Origin: JACQFV01 sp964593585
Lineage (GTDB): Bacteria; Zixibacteria; MSB-5A5; WJJR01
NCBI GenBank assembly: GCA_964593585.1
Contig: CAZQIZ010000017.1
Location: forward strand, 1 to 64,000
Length of the DNA stretch: 64,000 bases
Direction: 5' to 3'
In this document: positions 42,770-51,868 of the stretch, piece after piece
Numbering within the stretch: position 1 is the stretch's first letter
Layout of the letters: each line of letters starts with the position of its first letter
The notes under the pieces: model-generated
Database searches by the model: none
What the model saw: the letters and a program-made list of their open reading frames with translations, nothing else
Told to the model about the DNA's origin: nothing
Made by a program: the position numbers and the translations under genes

Positions 42770-45628
42770 CTACTCGTCGCCGGTCTCGTCGAACTCGCTG
42801 ACCGAGACATGCTGCGAGAACTCATCGTCGGTCAACGCCAGCAGGCATTCGTGCAGTTGTTCAATCGCAAACGGCTTGACCAGGACGGCATTGACCGGCT
42901 CGGCCATCTCGCGCGCGCCCGCGTCGGCCATCATGATGACCGGCATTTCGGCGCGGTGCGACTTGATCCACTGCACCAGCGCGAAGCCCTCCTCCTGCGG
43001 CAGCTCGGCGCTGATCAGGACGGCGTCGTAGTGTCCGCCGATGTAGCGCGCATATCCCTCCTGCGCCGCCGCGGCCACGGTTGCCTCATGCCCCAGACTG
43101 GCCAGCATGCTGGTGACCACATCCTGCATCTCCGGCTGATCCTCCACCACCAGGACGGTCAGTGTGCCGGGAACGGGCTCGGCGACTTCCTCCTCATCGT
43201 CCGCCGTCGGCACGGACTCGGCGACGGCAGTCATCACCCCGAAGGTGATCTCCATGCCGACACGATCGTCGCCGTCATAGAGCCAGCGGGCCACGTTTCC
43301 TACAACGGGAATTTCCTCGCCCTCGTCATCGCCGTCTTCGTAGCCGGAGGAGAGACGGGTCATCTGCACCACGGTCCCCGATTCGCGCGAGAGGGTCTTG
43401 ATGGCAAACCCCATCGACTCGACGATGATCCGTCCCCGGCAGGTGCGACGGGCCTCATCGAGCCGTTCGCCAAGCCAGAGAGTGTCGACAGTCGGGGTTT
43501 CATGCGCGGAGAGTTCGAGATGCCACTCGTCCTGGTCCTGCTGCGCCACCCACTCGAGGAGCGCGGTGTGCAGTTCGCGCTGGTGGGACTTTGAGCCGTT
43601 GTCCTGGACCGGGGCGGCCAGCGTCGCGGCGGATGCGGCCTGGGACGCTTCCTCCTCGGGCGAGAACCCGGCCGGGGGCGCCATCAGCGCCTCTTCCAGC
43701 ATCGCCACCTGATCCTGCAGGGAGGAGAGCCGTTCCTCGTATTCATCGCGGATCCGTTCGGCTTCGTTGTGGGCGCGTGCCAGCGCCATCCCCTGCTCGA
43801 AGCGGGTGTTCTCCAGTTCGAGCTTCAGGTCCAAAAGCAGTTGCTCGCTCGCGTCATGGGTGGCCTCCCACTCCTCGCGGGCGCGGGCGTGCGCGTCGCG
43901 TTCGGCCTCCAGCAGTTGCACATAGCGCGACTCGGTCTGACGCAGTTCCTGCTGCAGATTGTCGCGTTCGGCGGCAAATTGCGCCTGCTGATCGGCCAGG
44001 GTCAGACGCAGCGACTGGATCTCCTGCTTGAGCACGCGCTGTTCATCGACGGCGGCGTGGCGTTCCTCATCGGTCCGCGCGCGCAATTCGCTCATCTGCC
44101 GGTTGTGCTCCTGCTCGATGGCGGCGATGAGCGCTTCGAGTTCGCCGATGCGCGCCTGAAGCGTTTCGGCCTCGCGCCGGCGCTCGGCGGAAAGTGACTG
44201 CCGCTCGCGGGCCATCTGCGCCTCGGCCGCCTCTAGTTTGCGGGCGTGAGTGTCGCGTTCCTCATCGCGCATGCGCTTCTCGCCCTCCAGTTCACGGGAG
44301 AGCGTATTGACATTGGCTTCCAGCGCGCGAATCTGCGCGATCGCCTGATCGTGACGGGCCCGTTCGGCGGCCAGACGCTGCTGGTGCTCGTCGGCCATGC
44401 GCCGCTTCTCCTCGTCCGTGGCGCGGCGCAGTTCTTCCAGACGAGAGACTACGACATCGACTTCGTGGCGCGCGGTCTGCTGCGCTTCCTGCGCGGCGGC
44501 ACGGGCGGCATCGAGTTGCGCGCCCAATTCATGCCGCAAGACGGCCACTTCCTGCGCGTGGGTTGCGGCCGCGGCGGCGGCGACGGATTCCAGCCGCGCG
44601 ATGTCTTCGGCGGCCTTGCGACGCGCTTCATCAAGTTCCATCGTCAGACGCCCGGTGCGGGAATTCAGTTCGGTCTCCCAGGCGCGGCGTTCCTCGGCCA
44701 TCCGCATGTCGGCGGCGCGCACCTGCTCGCGCACCGCTTCCAGTTCGCGTTCCTGCGCCGCCTTCTGCGCTTCAAGTTGCTGCGCGGCCGATTCCAGTTG
44801 ACGCTGGAGCCGTCCTTCGGCAATCACCGCGGCGACGTAGTCGGCGGCGGCATGCAGACGGCGCGCGCGGTCATCATCGAAACGCGATTCCGACGAGTCG
44901 GCGAGGATGATGATGCCCAGCAGACGATTTTCGGATGAACCGGGAGTCCCGGTAACGAGCGGCAATCCCAGCACCGATTGGATGCCTTCGGCTTCCCATT
45001 CGGGGAAAAAGAGACGGATTTCCTCGGCGCGGGAGAAGACATGGGCTTTGTGCAAGCGCGCCAGTCGGTCGAAGCCGGTGCCGGTGCCGCGTACGGTTTC
45101 AACCTGGCGGCGGAAATTCTGGCTCATGTTGGCCGCGCCGGTCAGAATCCACTCACGCCCAGAGGGATTGTAGAGCCAGAGGCCGCCGGTGGTGACGCCG
45201 GCGGCGCGGACCATCTCCTTCAAGGCAAACTCTAAGACTTCGAGGAAAGTGTATGGGCCGCTGACGACTTCGCGCAGAGTGTCATAGAGGTCGAAGCCGG
45301 CGCGAATCTCCTCCAAGCGACGGCGCTCCTCGGCCAGGTCGCGCAGACGCTCCATCGAACCGGAGACCACCAGTCCGAGACCGCCCGCGATCGATAGTCC
45401 GGAGAGGATCGGTAGCGCCACACCCAGTCCGGGACTGGCGGTGGCGGTCGCCAGCCATCCGCCCATGGCCCAGCCGATCGAACCGGCCAGCGCGATGCCG
45501 AGGCCGGTGTAGACCTTGCGCCAACCGAGGAAACCCAGCGACCAGTGCCGTTCATGCGAGCGGAACGCGTAGACGAGTAAGACAACGCAGGCGAGGGCCA
45601 GAAAAAGGCCCGGGAGAAAAGCGACCAT
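42770..45628 (-). CDS. Membrane GAF / long coiled-coil protein with pseudo-receiver domain
   Basis: A 952-residue protein. Residues 3-22, 39-61 and 68-90 look transmembrane. A GAF-like domain spans ~110-270 (LGLPLVTG, LGIIILADS), followed by a ~360-residue coiled coil (~275-640). A conserved linker domain (~700-800) precedes a receiver domain at ~821-935. The receiver keeps the acidic pair (ED 829-830) and Lys918 (LVKPF) but has Ser873 where the phosphorylated Asp belongs (LISAELP) and Ala901 for the usual Thr/Ser. It has no recognisable histidine kinase core. It may be a scaffold that senses an input through GAF and signals by protein contact. Confidence 0.75.
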   Translation of the reverse strand: MVAFLPGLFLALACVVLLVYAFRSHERHWSLGFLGWRKVYTGLGIALAGSIGWAMGGWLATATASPGLGVALPILSGLSIAGGLGLVVSGSMERLRDLAEERRRLEEIRAGFDLYDTLREVVSGPYTFLEVLEFALKEMVRAAGVTTGGLWLYNPSGREWILTGAANMSQNFRRQVETVRGTGTGFDRLARLHKAHVFSRAEEIRLFFPEWEAEGIQSVLGLPLVTGTPGSSENRLLGIIILADSSESRFDDDRARRLHAAADYVAAVIAEGRLQRQLESAAQQLEAQKAAQERELEAVREQVRAADMRMAEERRAWETELNSRTGRLTMELDEARRKAAEDIARLESVAAAAAATHAQEVAVLRHELGAQLDAARAAAQEAQQTARHEVDVVVSRLEELRRATDEEKRRMADEHQQRLAAERARHDQAIAQIRALEANVNTLSRELEGEKRMRDEERDTHARKLEAAEAQMARERQSLSAERRREAETLQARIGELEALIAAIEQEHNRQMSELRARTDEERHAAVDEQRVLKQEIQSLRLTLADQQAQFAAERDNLQQELRQTESRYVQLLEAERDAHARAREEWEATHDASEQLLLDLKLELENTRFEQGMALARAHNEAERIRDEYEERLSSLQDQVAMLEEALMAPPAGFSPEEEASQAASAATLAAPVQDNGSKSHQRELHTALLEWVAQQDQDEWHLELSAHETPTVDTLWLGERLDEARRTCRGRIIVESMGFAIKTLSRESGTVVQMTRLSSGYEDGDDEGEEIPVVGNVARWLYDGDDRVGMEITFGVMTAVAESVPTADDEEEVAEPVPGTLTVLVVEDQPEMQDVVTSMLASLGHEATVAAAAQEGYARYIGGHYDAVLISAELPQEEGFALVQWIKSHRAEMPVIMMADAGAREMAEPVNAVLVKPFAIEQLHECLLALTDDEFSQHVSVSEFDETGDE

Positions 45629-45954
45629 CGCGCACCCCTAAGAAGTAAGAAAGCTCAACGTTCTCTTGGCGGGTACCTGCCCCCAAGGACTTCAACAACG
45701 GAAGGCGAAGTAACGACGGACGCTTGCCCTGTCAAGGGAAATGAAACAGCGTGGTGAAAATCGTGATTAGGACGCCGCCATTGAGAACAACTTGTCGGCG
45801 TGGCGGTTATACGGTCGAATTTGATCGGCGATCCCCGGGATTTTGTGATTTCTGACCTGACTGATGAGGATTTTCGAACCTTGCCGCGAAAAGCGCGTCC
45901 AGTATATTGGCGCACGGGTGGGACAACAGGCCCGCCAGTGGAAGCGAGGCAACG
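45629..45954. other. Divergent promoter region
   Basis: About 330 bp between the start of the 952-residue protein gene and the small membrane protein gene. A minus-strand TTGACA (45730-45735) could be a -35 for the large gene, though its -10 is poor. The plus-strand promoter at 45881-45908 is more convincing. No gene is seen here. Confidence 0.4.
45881..45908 (+). promoter_or_regulatory. Probable promoter for the 45955 gene
   Basis: TTGCCG (45881-45886) and TATATT (45903-45908) with a 16-bp spacer on the plus strand. The start codon follows about 47 bp further on. Confidence 0.45.
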
Positions 45955-46206
45955 ATGGCGGACGAGCAGGAAAAGAAGAAGAAAGAGTCGAAAGGTTCCC
46001 TGACGGCGGGAATCATTCTGTTGGGTCTGGGTTTGATCTTTCTGCTGTCGAATCTCGATCTGATCCCCGACCTCGATGAGACCTGGCCGCTCTTCCTCAT
46101 TATAGTCGGTGTGGCGCTGGTGATCGGCGCCCTGCGCAACCGCGACAAATCCGAACCGACTCCCCCCTATCAGACCACCGAACCGGCGCCGCCGGGACAG
46201 AGCTGA
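45955..46206 (+). CDS. Small two-helix membrane protein, LiaI-LiaF-like
   Basis: An 83-residue protein. A charged N-terminus (DEQEKKKKESK) precedes a hydrophobic hairpin (GSLTAGIILLGLGLIFLLSN and LFLIIVGVALVIGAL), then a Pro/Thr-rich tail. The helical pair with a short DLIPDLDETWPL turn matches the LiaI-LiaF-like transmembrane region found in envelope-stress proteins. The ATG at 45955 follows GAGG. Function is unknown; such proteins sit in the inner membrane. Confidence 0.7.
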   Translation: MADEQEKKKKESKGSLTAGIILLGLGLIFLLSNLDLIPDLDETWPLFLIIVGVALVIGALRNRDKSEPTPPYQTTEPAPPGQS

Positions 46207-46242
46207 TCACGCCGTTTGTACTGTGGCTGCCAGCACGCAGGT

Positions 46243-46326
46243 GCACGGGTCTGAAGACCCGTGCCACCACTCAGCGCAATTCACACCCACACTCAGCGGT
46301 GGCACGGGTCTTTAGGCCCGTGCGCC
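46243..46326. repeat. Two copies of the GGCACGGGTC inverted repeat
   Basis: 46243-46264 is GCACGGGTCTG and its complement AAGACCCGTGC, a near-perfect palindrome. 46296-46326 has GCGGTGGCACGGGTCTTT followed by AGGCCCGTGCGCC. They lie between the small membrane protein gene and the SulP gene, in the 46207-46464 gap, which has no other recognised feature. Confidence 0.7.
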
Positions 46327-46464
46327 GGAAGACATCCCACAATCGATCAGGCGCCCCACCGCGCTTTGGCGCAATCCCATAATCTATATCAAAACGAGAT
46401 CTTATTCCTCTTTACAGGTCCCGGGCTCTCCTCTACACTGCGGTCCCTTTGGGGGAAAGCGGCA

Positions 46465-48177
46465 ATGTTCACTCCGAAATCAATCATCTGCCTGCGCGGA
46501 TACAACCGCGAGACGTTTGTCCATGATTTGCTGGCCGGCGTCACGGTCGGTGTGGTGGCGCTGCCGTTGGCGATGGCGTTCGCGATCGCCTCCGGCCTGC
46601 CGCCCGAGCGCGGGCTGTTCACCGCGGTGATCGCGGGATTTCTGATCTCGGCCCTGGGCGGGAGCCGTGTGCAGATCGGCGGTCCGACCGGCGCTTTTGT
46701 GATCCTGGTCGGCGCGATCGCCGCGCAGCACGGCTACAACGGGCTGGCCATCGCCACGCTGCTGGCCGGGGCGCTTCTGATCGTGATGGGGCTGGCGCGT
46801 TTCGGCGCGATGATCAAGTTCATCCCCTACCCGGTCATCACCGGATTCACCGCCGGGATCGCGGTGGTGATCTTCTCCACGCAAATTCGTGACTTCTTCG
46901 GATTGCGGATGTCGGAGGTGCCGATCGAGTTTTTCGCCAAGTGGGAAGCATATCTGGCGCATTGGCAGACCTTCAATCCGCTGGCGCTGGCGCTGGGAGC
47001 CGGCACCATCTTGCTTATTCTGATTCTGCGCCGTATCACACCGCGCATTCCCGGCATGCTGGTCGCGTTGATCGCCGCCGCGGTGGTCACCGGGCTCTTG
47101 CATCTGGATGTCGAGACGATCGGTTCGCGGTTCGGCGACCTGCCGCGCATGCTGCCGGCGCCGTCGATCCCGACATTTGACTGGGAGACGATCCGTGAGA
47201 TGATCTCGCCGGCTTTCACCATTGCACTGTTGGCCGGGATTGAGTCGTTGCTGTCGGCCACGGTCGCCGATGGCATGATCGGGACGCGTCACAAGTCGAA
47301 CATGGAGCTGGTGGCGCAGGGGGTGGGCAACATTGGTTCGGTGATCTTCGGAGGTCTGCCGGCGACCGGAGCGATTGCCCGCACCGCCACCAATGTGAAA
47401 AGCGGCGCGCGCACCCCGGTGGCGGGGATGATCCATGCCCTGACGCTTCTGGGCGTGCTGGTGGCCTTCGCGCCTTTGGCGGTGCACATCCCGCTGGCCG
47501 CCCTCTCCGGCATCCTGATGATCGTCGCCTGGAACATGAGCGAGATCGACCAGTTCCGTGCCCTGCTGCGCACGCCGCGCAGCGATGTCGTGGTCCTGCT
47601 TTCGACCTTCGCGCTCACGGTTGTAATCGACTTGACCATCGCGGTGCAGGTGGGAGTGGTGATGGCGGCGCTGCTCTTCATCCGCCGGATGAGCGAGGTC
47701 GCCAATGTCGGCGTGGTGACACGCGAATTCCAGGACCGTGAGGAGCAGGCCGACCCGAACGCCATCGGCAAGCGGAGTGTGCCCCCGGGAGTGGAAGTTT
47801 TCGAGATCAACGGACCCTTCTTCTTCGGCGCCGCCGAGACCTTCCGCGACACCCTGCGCGCGCTCAAGTCACGGCCTAAGGTGCTGATCGTCCGCATGCG
47901 GCAGGTGCCGGTAATCGACGCGACCGGGCTGCACCTGCTGGAGGAACTCTACAATCAATGCCACCGCGACGGCACCCATGTGGTCCTCTCCGGAGTGCAC
48001 GCCCAGCCGCTGTTTGCGCTGCAACGCACCGAACTGTGGGAGCATCTCGGCGGCGAGACGAATGTGTTCGGCAACATCGATGACGCCCTCAACCGTGCCC
48101 GCACAATTCTCGGGCTTCCCACAGTTGAACCTGCCCGCGACGCCGAGCCCGAAGTGGCGCGCGAGCGAAAAAAGTAG
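46465..48177 (+). CDS. SulP-family anion transporter with STAS domain
   Basis: A 570-residue inner-membrane transporter. The N-terminal membrane domain has the SulP signature around VALPLAMAFAIASGLPPERG and SRVQIGGPTGAFVILVGAI, and further helices run to ~residue 415. The C-terminal STAS domain (~430-550) shows FEINGPFFFGAAETFRDTL and VIDATGLHLLEEL. SulP proteins carry sulfate, bicarbonate or other anions; the substrate cannot be told. The ATG at 46465 follows GGGGGAAAG; longer upstream frames run through repeats and are unlikely. Confidence 0.9.
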   Translation: MFTPKSIICLRGYNRETFVHDLLAGVTVGVVALPLAMAFAIASGLPPERGLFTAVIAGFLISALGGSRVQIGGPTGAFVILVGAIAAQHGYNGLAIATLLAGALLIVMGLARFGAMIKFIPYPVITGFTAGIAVVIFSTQIRDFFGLRMSEVPIEFFAKWEAYLAHWQTFNPLALALGAGTILLILILRRITPRIPGMLVALIAAAVVTGLLHLDVETIGSRFGDLPRMLPAPSIPTFDWETIREMISPAFTIALLAGIESLLSATVADGMIGTRHKSNMELVAQGVGNIGSVIFGGLPATGAIARTATNVKSGARTPVAGMIHALTLLGVLVAFAPLAVHIPLAALSGILMIVAWNMSEIDQFRALLRTPRSDVVVLLSTFALTVVIDLTIAVQVGVVMAALLFIRRMSEVANVGVVTREFQDREEQADPNAIGKRSVPPGVEVFEINGPFFFGAAETFRDTLRALKSRPKVLIVRMRQVPVIDATGLHLLEELYNQCHRDGTHVVLSGVHAQPLFALQRTELWEHLGGETNVFGNIDDALNRARTILGLPTVEPARDAEPEVARERKK

Positions 48178-48200
48178 CGCTCCACGAATCTGCCACCCGA

Positions 48201-48267
48201 GCAGTGGCACGCGCCTTCACGCCCGTGCCGCCGCTGGGCGTTTGGTGGCATGAAGGCCCGGGCTGCC
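48201..48267. repeat. Degenerate inverted repeats after the SulP gene
   Basis: 48201-48236 contains GCAGTGGCACGCGCC and the complementary ACGCCCGTGCCGCCGCTG. 48244-48267 contains a further diverged arm, GGTGGCATGAAGGCCCGGG. They are related to the repeats at 46243-46326 and lie between convergent genes. Confidence 0.5.
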
Positions 48268-48286
48268 GGTCCGCCTTGGGGAAACG

Positions 48287-48311
48287 AAAAGGGCGGGTCT
48301 CAGACCCGCCC
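48287..48311 (-). terminator. Intrinsic terminator after the E1 gene
   Basis: A 9-bp perfect stem (48291-48299 with 48303-48311, arm GGGCGGGTC) with loop TCA. On the minus strand it is followed by TTTTCGTTTC. It lies 25 bp after the E1 stop. The same layout occurs at 11532-11552. Confidence 0.8.
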
Positions 48312-48335
48312 CTACATTGAGTGGCACGTGTTGGA

Positions 48336-50507
48336 CTAATACGCCAGCAGATCGCGGACGGCCTTCTCGATGTCGTCGTTCTGCGGCAGGATGGCGTCCT
48401 CGACTTCGGGGCCGTATGACACCGGGCAGTCGAGCGCACCAACGCGACGCACCGGGGCATCGAGATGCTCAAAGCAGTTCTCGGTGATCCAGGCGGCAAT
48501 CTCGGCGCCGAAGCCGACAAACTTCACGTCTTCATGCACCACCAGCACGCGGTTGGTCTTCTTCACCGAGGCGGCGACAATCTCCTGATCCCACGGCACG
48601 ATGGTGCGCAGGTCGATCACCTCGAGGTTGATTCCTTCGGCCTCGAGTTTTTGCGCGGTCTGCTGGGATTTGAGGACCGTGGCGCCATAGGTGACGATGG
48701 TCATGTCGGCACCTTCGCGCACCACGCGTCCGCGTCCAAACGGAATTGTAAACTCCGGACCGGGGTATTTCGACTTGAGAATCGGCTGACGGTACAGGCG
48801 TTTGTGCTCCAGGTAGAGCACCGGGTCCTCGCAGCGCAGCGCGGTGCGCAGCAGGCCGACGGCATCAAGCGCATTCGACGGGAAGGCGATGAGCAGTCCG
48901 GGGAAATGCGCGAAGGTGCCTTCAATTGATTGCGAGTGATAGGGCGCGCCGGAGCCGCCGAGGTAACCGCCGGTGGCGACGCGGATCACCGCCGGCGCCG
49001 ACCAGGTGTTGTTGGAGCGCCAGCGGAGCTTGGCCAGTTCGTTGACAATCTGCATGGTGGCCGGCCAGATGTAGTCGCCGAACTGGATTTCGGCGACCGG
49101 CTTGAGGCCATGCGCCGCCATGCCGACGGCGGTGCCGACGATGGTCGCTTCGGCAAGCTGCGAATTGTAGACACGCAGCGAGCCATACGCCTTCTGCAGA
49201 CCGATGGTCGCCTTGAACACGCCCCCCTTGCCGGGGACTTTCTGCATCAGTTCTTCCAGACCGACATCGGCGACGTCTTCGCCGAAGACGACGATGCGCG
49301 GGTCGCGCTTCATCTCGTCGTGGAGGGTCTTGTTGACGCCCTGAATCAGCGTCACTTCGGCCTCTTCGAATTGCGGTTCGCTGAGGAAGCGGTCGGAGCG
49401 GACATCGACGTCGGGCGAGGTGACATACAGAAGCGCCGAATCCTTGGCCGGACGGCGCGCGGCCAGCGCCGCTTCGGCGGCGGCGTTGATCTCGGCGTCC
49501 ACCTCATCGCGCAGTTTCTGCAACTGCTCCTCGGTGGCCACGCCCTCATGGATGAGATAGGCGGGGAACTTCTTGAGCGGATCGCGCGCGGCCTCGGCCT
49601 CGCGCATCTCGGGCGTCTTGTACAGCTTGTCGTCGTCGGATTCGGAGTGCGAATACGGACGGACCACATGCGCGTGGACCAGGCAGGGCTTGTGCTCGAC
49701 GCGCAGCCGGTGCTCCAAGCCCTTGAAGGCGTTGTAGCACTCGACCGGATCGGTGCCGTCGACTTCGACAATCTTCAGAAGCCCGCGCTCGACAAACCCA
49801 TTCAGCAGCTTGGAGGCCGAGCCGCCGGCGGTCTGCTGCGCCTTCGGTACCGAGATGGCGTAGCCGTTGTCCTCGATCAGAAACAGGACACCCAGCTGGC
49901 CATGCTTGGTTTCCAGACAGGCGGCGTTGAGGGCCTCCCAGAACTCGCCCTGCGAAGTCGTGCCGTCGCCGGTGGAGGTGTAGACAAATTCATCGGGGTG
50001 AAATCTCTCGACGGCCTTGGCCGCGTCGGGGTTGTTGCGCAGATAACGCGAGGCCTGCGCACAGCCGACCGCCTCGAGGAACTGCGTGCCGGTGCAGGAG
50101 GACCGGCTGACGAAATTGGCCTTGGGGATCGACCAGTGCGAGGGCATCGAACGTCCGCCGGTCGTGCCATCGGCGGCGCCCACCGAGTCGAGGAGCATGG
50201 CGGCCGGGGTCAGCCCCAGCGCCAGCGCCAGCGCGCGGTCGCGGTAGTAGCCCCAGAACCAGTCGACGCCGGGACGCGCCACCAGCCCGAGCGCCGCCAG
50301 CACCGCCTCATGGCCGGCGCCGGAGATCTGGAAGTAGACGCGCGACTGCGTCTTGAGTTTGCGCTCCATGTCGTCGACACGGCGCGATGTATAGATCCAG
50401 CGGTACAGTTGCAGCAATTGCTCGACCGAAAGCGTATCGGTGCCCGAGGCGGACTTCCCGCCGGGGGCGCGTTTAGGCTTGGACATTGGTGCGGTGACTT
50501 CGCTCAT
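48336..50507 (-). CDS. Fused E1 alpha-beta subunit of a 2-oxoacid dehydrogenase complex
   Basis: A 723-residue protein joining both E1 halves of a pyruvate/branched-chain 2-oxoacid dehydrogenase. The N-terminal ~360 residues are E1 alpha, with the thiamine diphosphate motif GDGTTSQGEFWEALNAACLE and VLFLIEDNGYAIS. A linker leads to E1 beta (~385-723), with VFGEDVADVGLEELMQKVPG, the GGYLGGSGAPYHSQS loop and VIDLRTIVPWDQE. It decarboxylates 2-oxoacids with TPP. The E2 and E3 genes are not adjacent. The start at 50507 (MSEVTAPMSKPKR) is preferred over one 19 codons upstream. Confidence 0.92.
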   Translation of the reverse strand: MSEVTAPMSKPKRAPGGKSASGTDTLSVEQLLQLYRWIYTSRRVDDMERKLKTQSRVYFQISGAGHEAVLAALGLVARPGVDWFWGYYRDRALALALGLTPAAMLLDSVGAADGTTGGRSMPSHWSIPKANFVSRSSCTGTQFLEAVGCAQASRYLRNNPDAAKAVERFHPDEFVYTSTGDGTTSQGEFWEALNAACLETKHGQLGVLFLIEDNGYAISVPKAQQTAGGSASKLLNGFVERGLLKIVEVDGTDPVECYNAFKGLEHRLRVEHKPCLVHAHVVRPYSHSESDDDKLYKTPEMREAEAARDPLKKFPAYLIHEGVATEEQLQKLRDEVDAEINAAAEAALAARRPAKDSALLYVTSPDVDVRSDRFLSEPQFEEAEVTLIQGVNKTLHDEMKRDPRIVVFGEDVADVGLEELMQKVPGKGGVFKATIGLQKAYGSLRVYNSQLAEATIVGTAVGMAAHGLKPVAEIQFGDYIWPATMQIVNELAKLRWRSNNTWSAPAVIRVATGGYLGGSGAPYHSQSIEGTFAHFPGLLIAFPSNALDAVGLLRTALRCEDPVLYLEHKRLYRQPILKSKYPGPEFTIPFGRGRVVREGADMTIVTYGATVLKSQQTAQKLEAEGINLEVIDLRTIVPWDQEIVAASVKKTNRVLVVHEDVKFVGFGAEIAAWITENCFEHLDAPVRRVGALDCPVSYGPEVEDAILPQNDDIEKAVRDLLAY

Positions 50508-50645
50508 CAGATGGACGCTGCCTTGGTGTGGGTTTTCTGCTTCGGGCTCCCTGCCCCGTTTCACAAGTTAGTTAGGTTACCCATACTTATCCGAATTCGC
50601 AAGACGATTTTCCCAAATACGTATCGGCACCCAAGTCGTTGGCGC

Positions 50646-50759
50646 TTAAGCGCCGGCCTCATCGGATCGGTGGTCGTCCCGTGAGAGGACCCACCAGACA
50701 ACGAAGGCCAGAACACCCGCCTCCAATAACCAGTAAATCCAACGACGCTTAACGGCCAT
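50646..50759 (-). CDS. Small single-pass membrane protein
   Basis: A 37-residue protein from ATG 50759 to TAA 50646-50648. GGGGGG lies 5 nt before the start. It has a basic N-terminus (MAVKRRWIYW), a hydrophobic helix (LLEAGVLAFVVWWVL) and a polar, acidic tail (SRDDHRSDEAGA), consistent with an inner-membrane peptide with its N-terminus in the cytosol. It lies between the GTPase gene and the E1 gene, all in the same direction. No homologue is recognised. Confidence 0.6.
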   Translation of the reverse strand: MAVKRRWIYWLLEAGVLAFVVWWVLSRDDHRSDEAGA

Positions 50760-50791
50760 CGGTTCCCCCCGATTTGTGAGCGCCATTTGGC

Positions 50792-51793
50792 TCAGAAGTG
50801 GAACTCGAGGATGTCGCCATCCTCTACATGATGATCGGCCGGAACCCGTGTGCCATCCAGCGTCGGTTTCACGCGGCTCCAGATGCGCGCAAATTGCAGC
50901 CGCTCGGCAATGTCCTTGTGAATCGCGCGCGCCGCGTCGGCCACGGACGCGTGATGCGGCAACAGAATCGGATCCTCAAGATCGGGCTTCTGCCCCGGCG
51001 CTCTGGTGTAGACACGCAGCAACTCCAAAAGCGCAAACCCACGCGCCAGAAAATCATCCAGCCCCGCGCGGGACGGTATCGCGATCGGGACAATCGTCGC
51101 GCGGTCACCGACGGTGTCGCGCAACAGATCGAGCCGTGTCGCGGCGTCGGGCAGATCCATGCCAGTAGCGGCGATCAGGGACTTCTTCTCCAGCGCGGTC
51201 GGATAACGCGGATCGGGCGCGACCAGCCCGGCCAGGCGCACCTTGCCCTCATGCACACGGTGAATCACATATTCGTATCGTTCCAGCAGGTCATCGTCTC
51301 CCAGCGACAGCACCAGCACGCCGACATCGGCGGTGCGGATCAGATTGAAGACATAGGTCTCGCAGTATTCCGGCGCGATCGAAGGGGTGTCGATCAACTG
51401 CAGTTTCACGTTTTCCCAACGGGCCATCCCCGGCGACGGCTTGCGCGTGGCGAAGGGCCAATCGGTGATCTCAACATGGGCGTTGGTCAACGCGCCGATG
51501 ATGCTCGACTTGCCGGAATTGGGTGGACCGAAGAGGACAAACTGCCCCGCTCCTTCGCGCGGGATGTGATCCGGGGCGGCATGCTTGGCGCCGCTGGGTT
51601 TCTTCGCCCCTTCGATCTGCGTTTTCAGTTTTGAAATCTTTGCTTTCAGCTCTCCTTGCAGGTGATTGGTGCCCTTGTGCTTGGGGATCTCGCGCAACAT
51701 CTCCTGCAGGAGTTCGAGGCGCCGTCCGAGGTCTTTTTCCTGACGGTACTCCTCCTCGAGTTTCTGGTACTGGGGCGGAAGATTCGCCGGCAT
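50792..51793 (-). CDS. DRG/Obg-type GTPase with TGS domain
   Basis: A 333-residue protein. An N-terminal helical region (to ~60) resembles the start of DRG proteins, with EIPKHKGTNHLQGELKAKISKL. The G domain has the P-loop GPPNSGKSS at 89-97, a G3 DTPS at 135-138 (usual DxPG) and an atypical G4, TGMD at 210-213 (usual NKxD). The C-terminal TGS domain (~270-333) shows LPHHASVADAARAIHKD and ends DGDILEFHF. DRG GTPases are mainly archaeal and eukaryotic and act with translating ribosomes. The altered G3 and G4 suggest changed nucleotide preference or loss of activity. Confidence 0.85.
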   Translation of the reverse strand: MPANLPPQYQKLEEEYRQEKDLGRRLELLQEMLREIPKHKGTNHLQGELKAKISKLKTQIEGAKKPSGAKHAAPDHIPREGAGQFVLFGPPNSGKSSIIGALTNAHVEITDWPFATRKPSPGMARWENVKLQLIDTPSIAPEYCETYVFNLIRTADVGVLVLSLGDDDLLERYEYVIHRVHEGKVRLAGLVAPDPRYPTALEKKSLIAATGMDLPDAATRLDLLRDTVGDRATIVPIAIPSRAGLDDFLARGFALLELLRVYTRAPGQKPDLEDPILLPHHASVADAARAIHKDIAERLQFARIWSRVKPTLDGTRVPADHHVEDGDILEFHF

Positions 51794-51816
51794 GACATTC
51801 CATTATACGAACGAAA

Positions 51817-51842
51817 ACGGGTCGGCCCAAGGGCCGACCCGT
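51817..51842 (-). terminator. Intrinsic terminator after the Spy-like gene
   Basis: A 12-bp perfect stem (51817-51828 with 51831-51842, arm ACGGGTCGGCCC) with a 2-nt AA apex. On the minus strand TTTTCGTTC follows. It ends the ECF operon just upstream of the GTPase gene. Confidence 0.8.
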
Positions 51843-51868
51843 GTGTGGATGTGAGGAAATCCGGGCTG

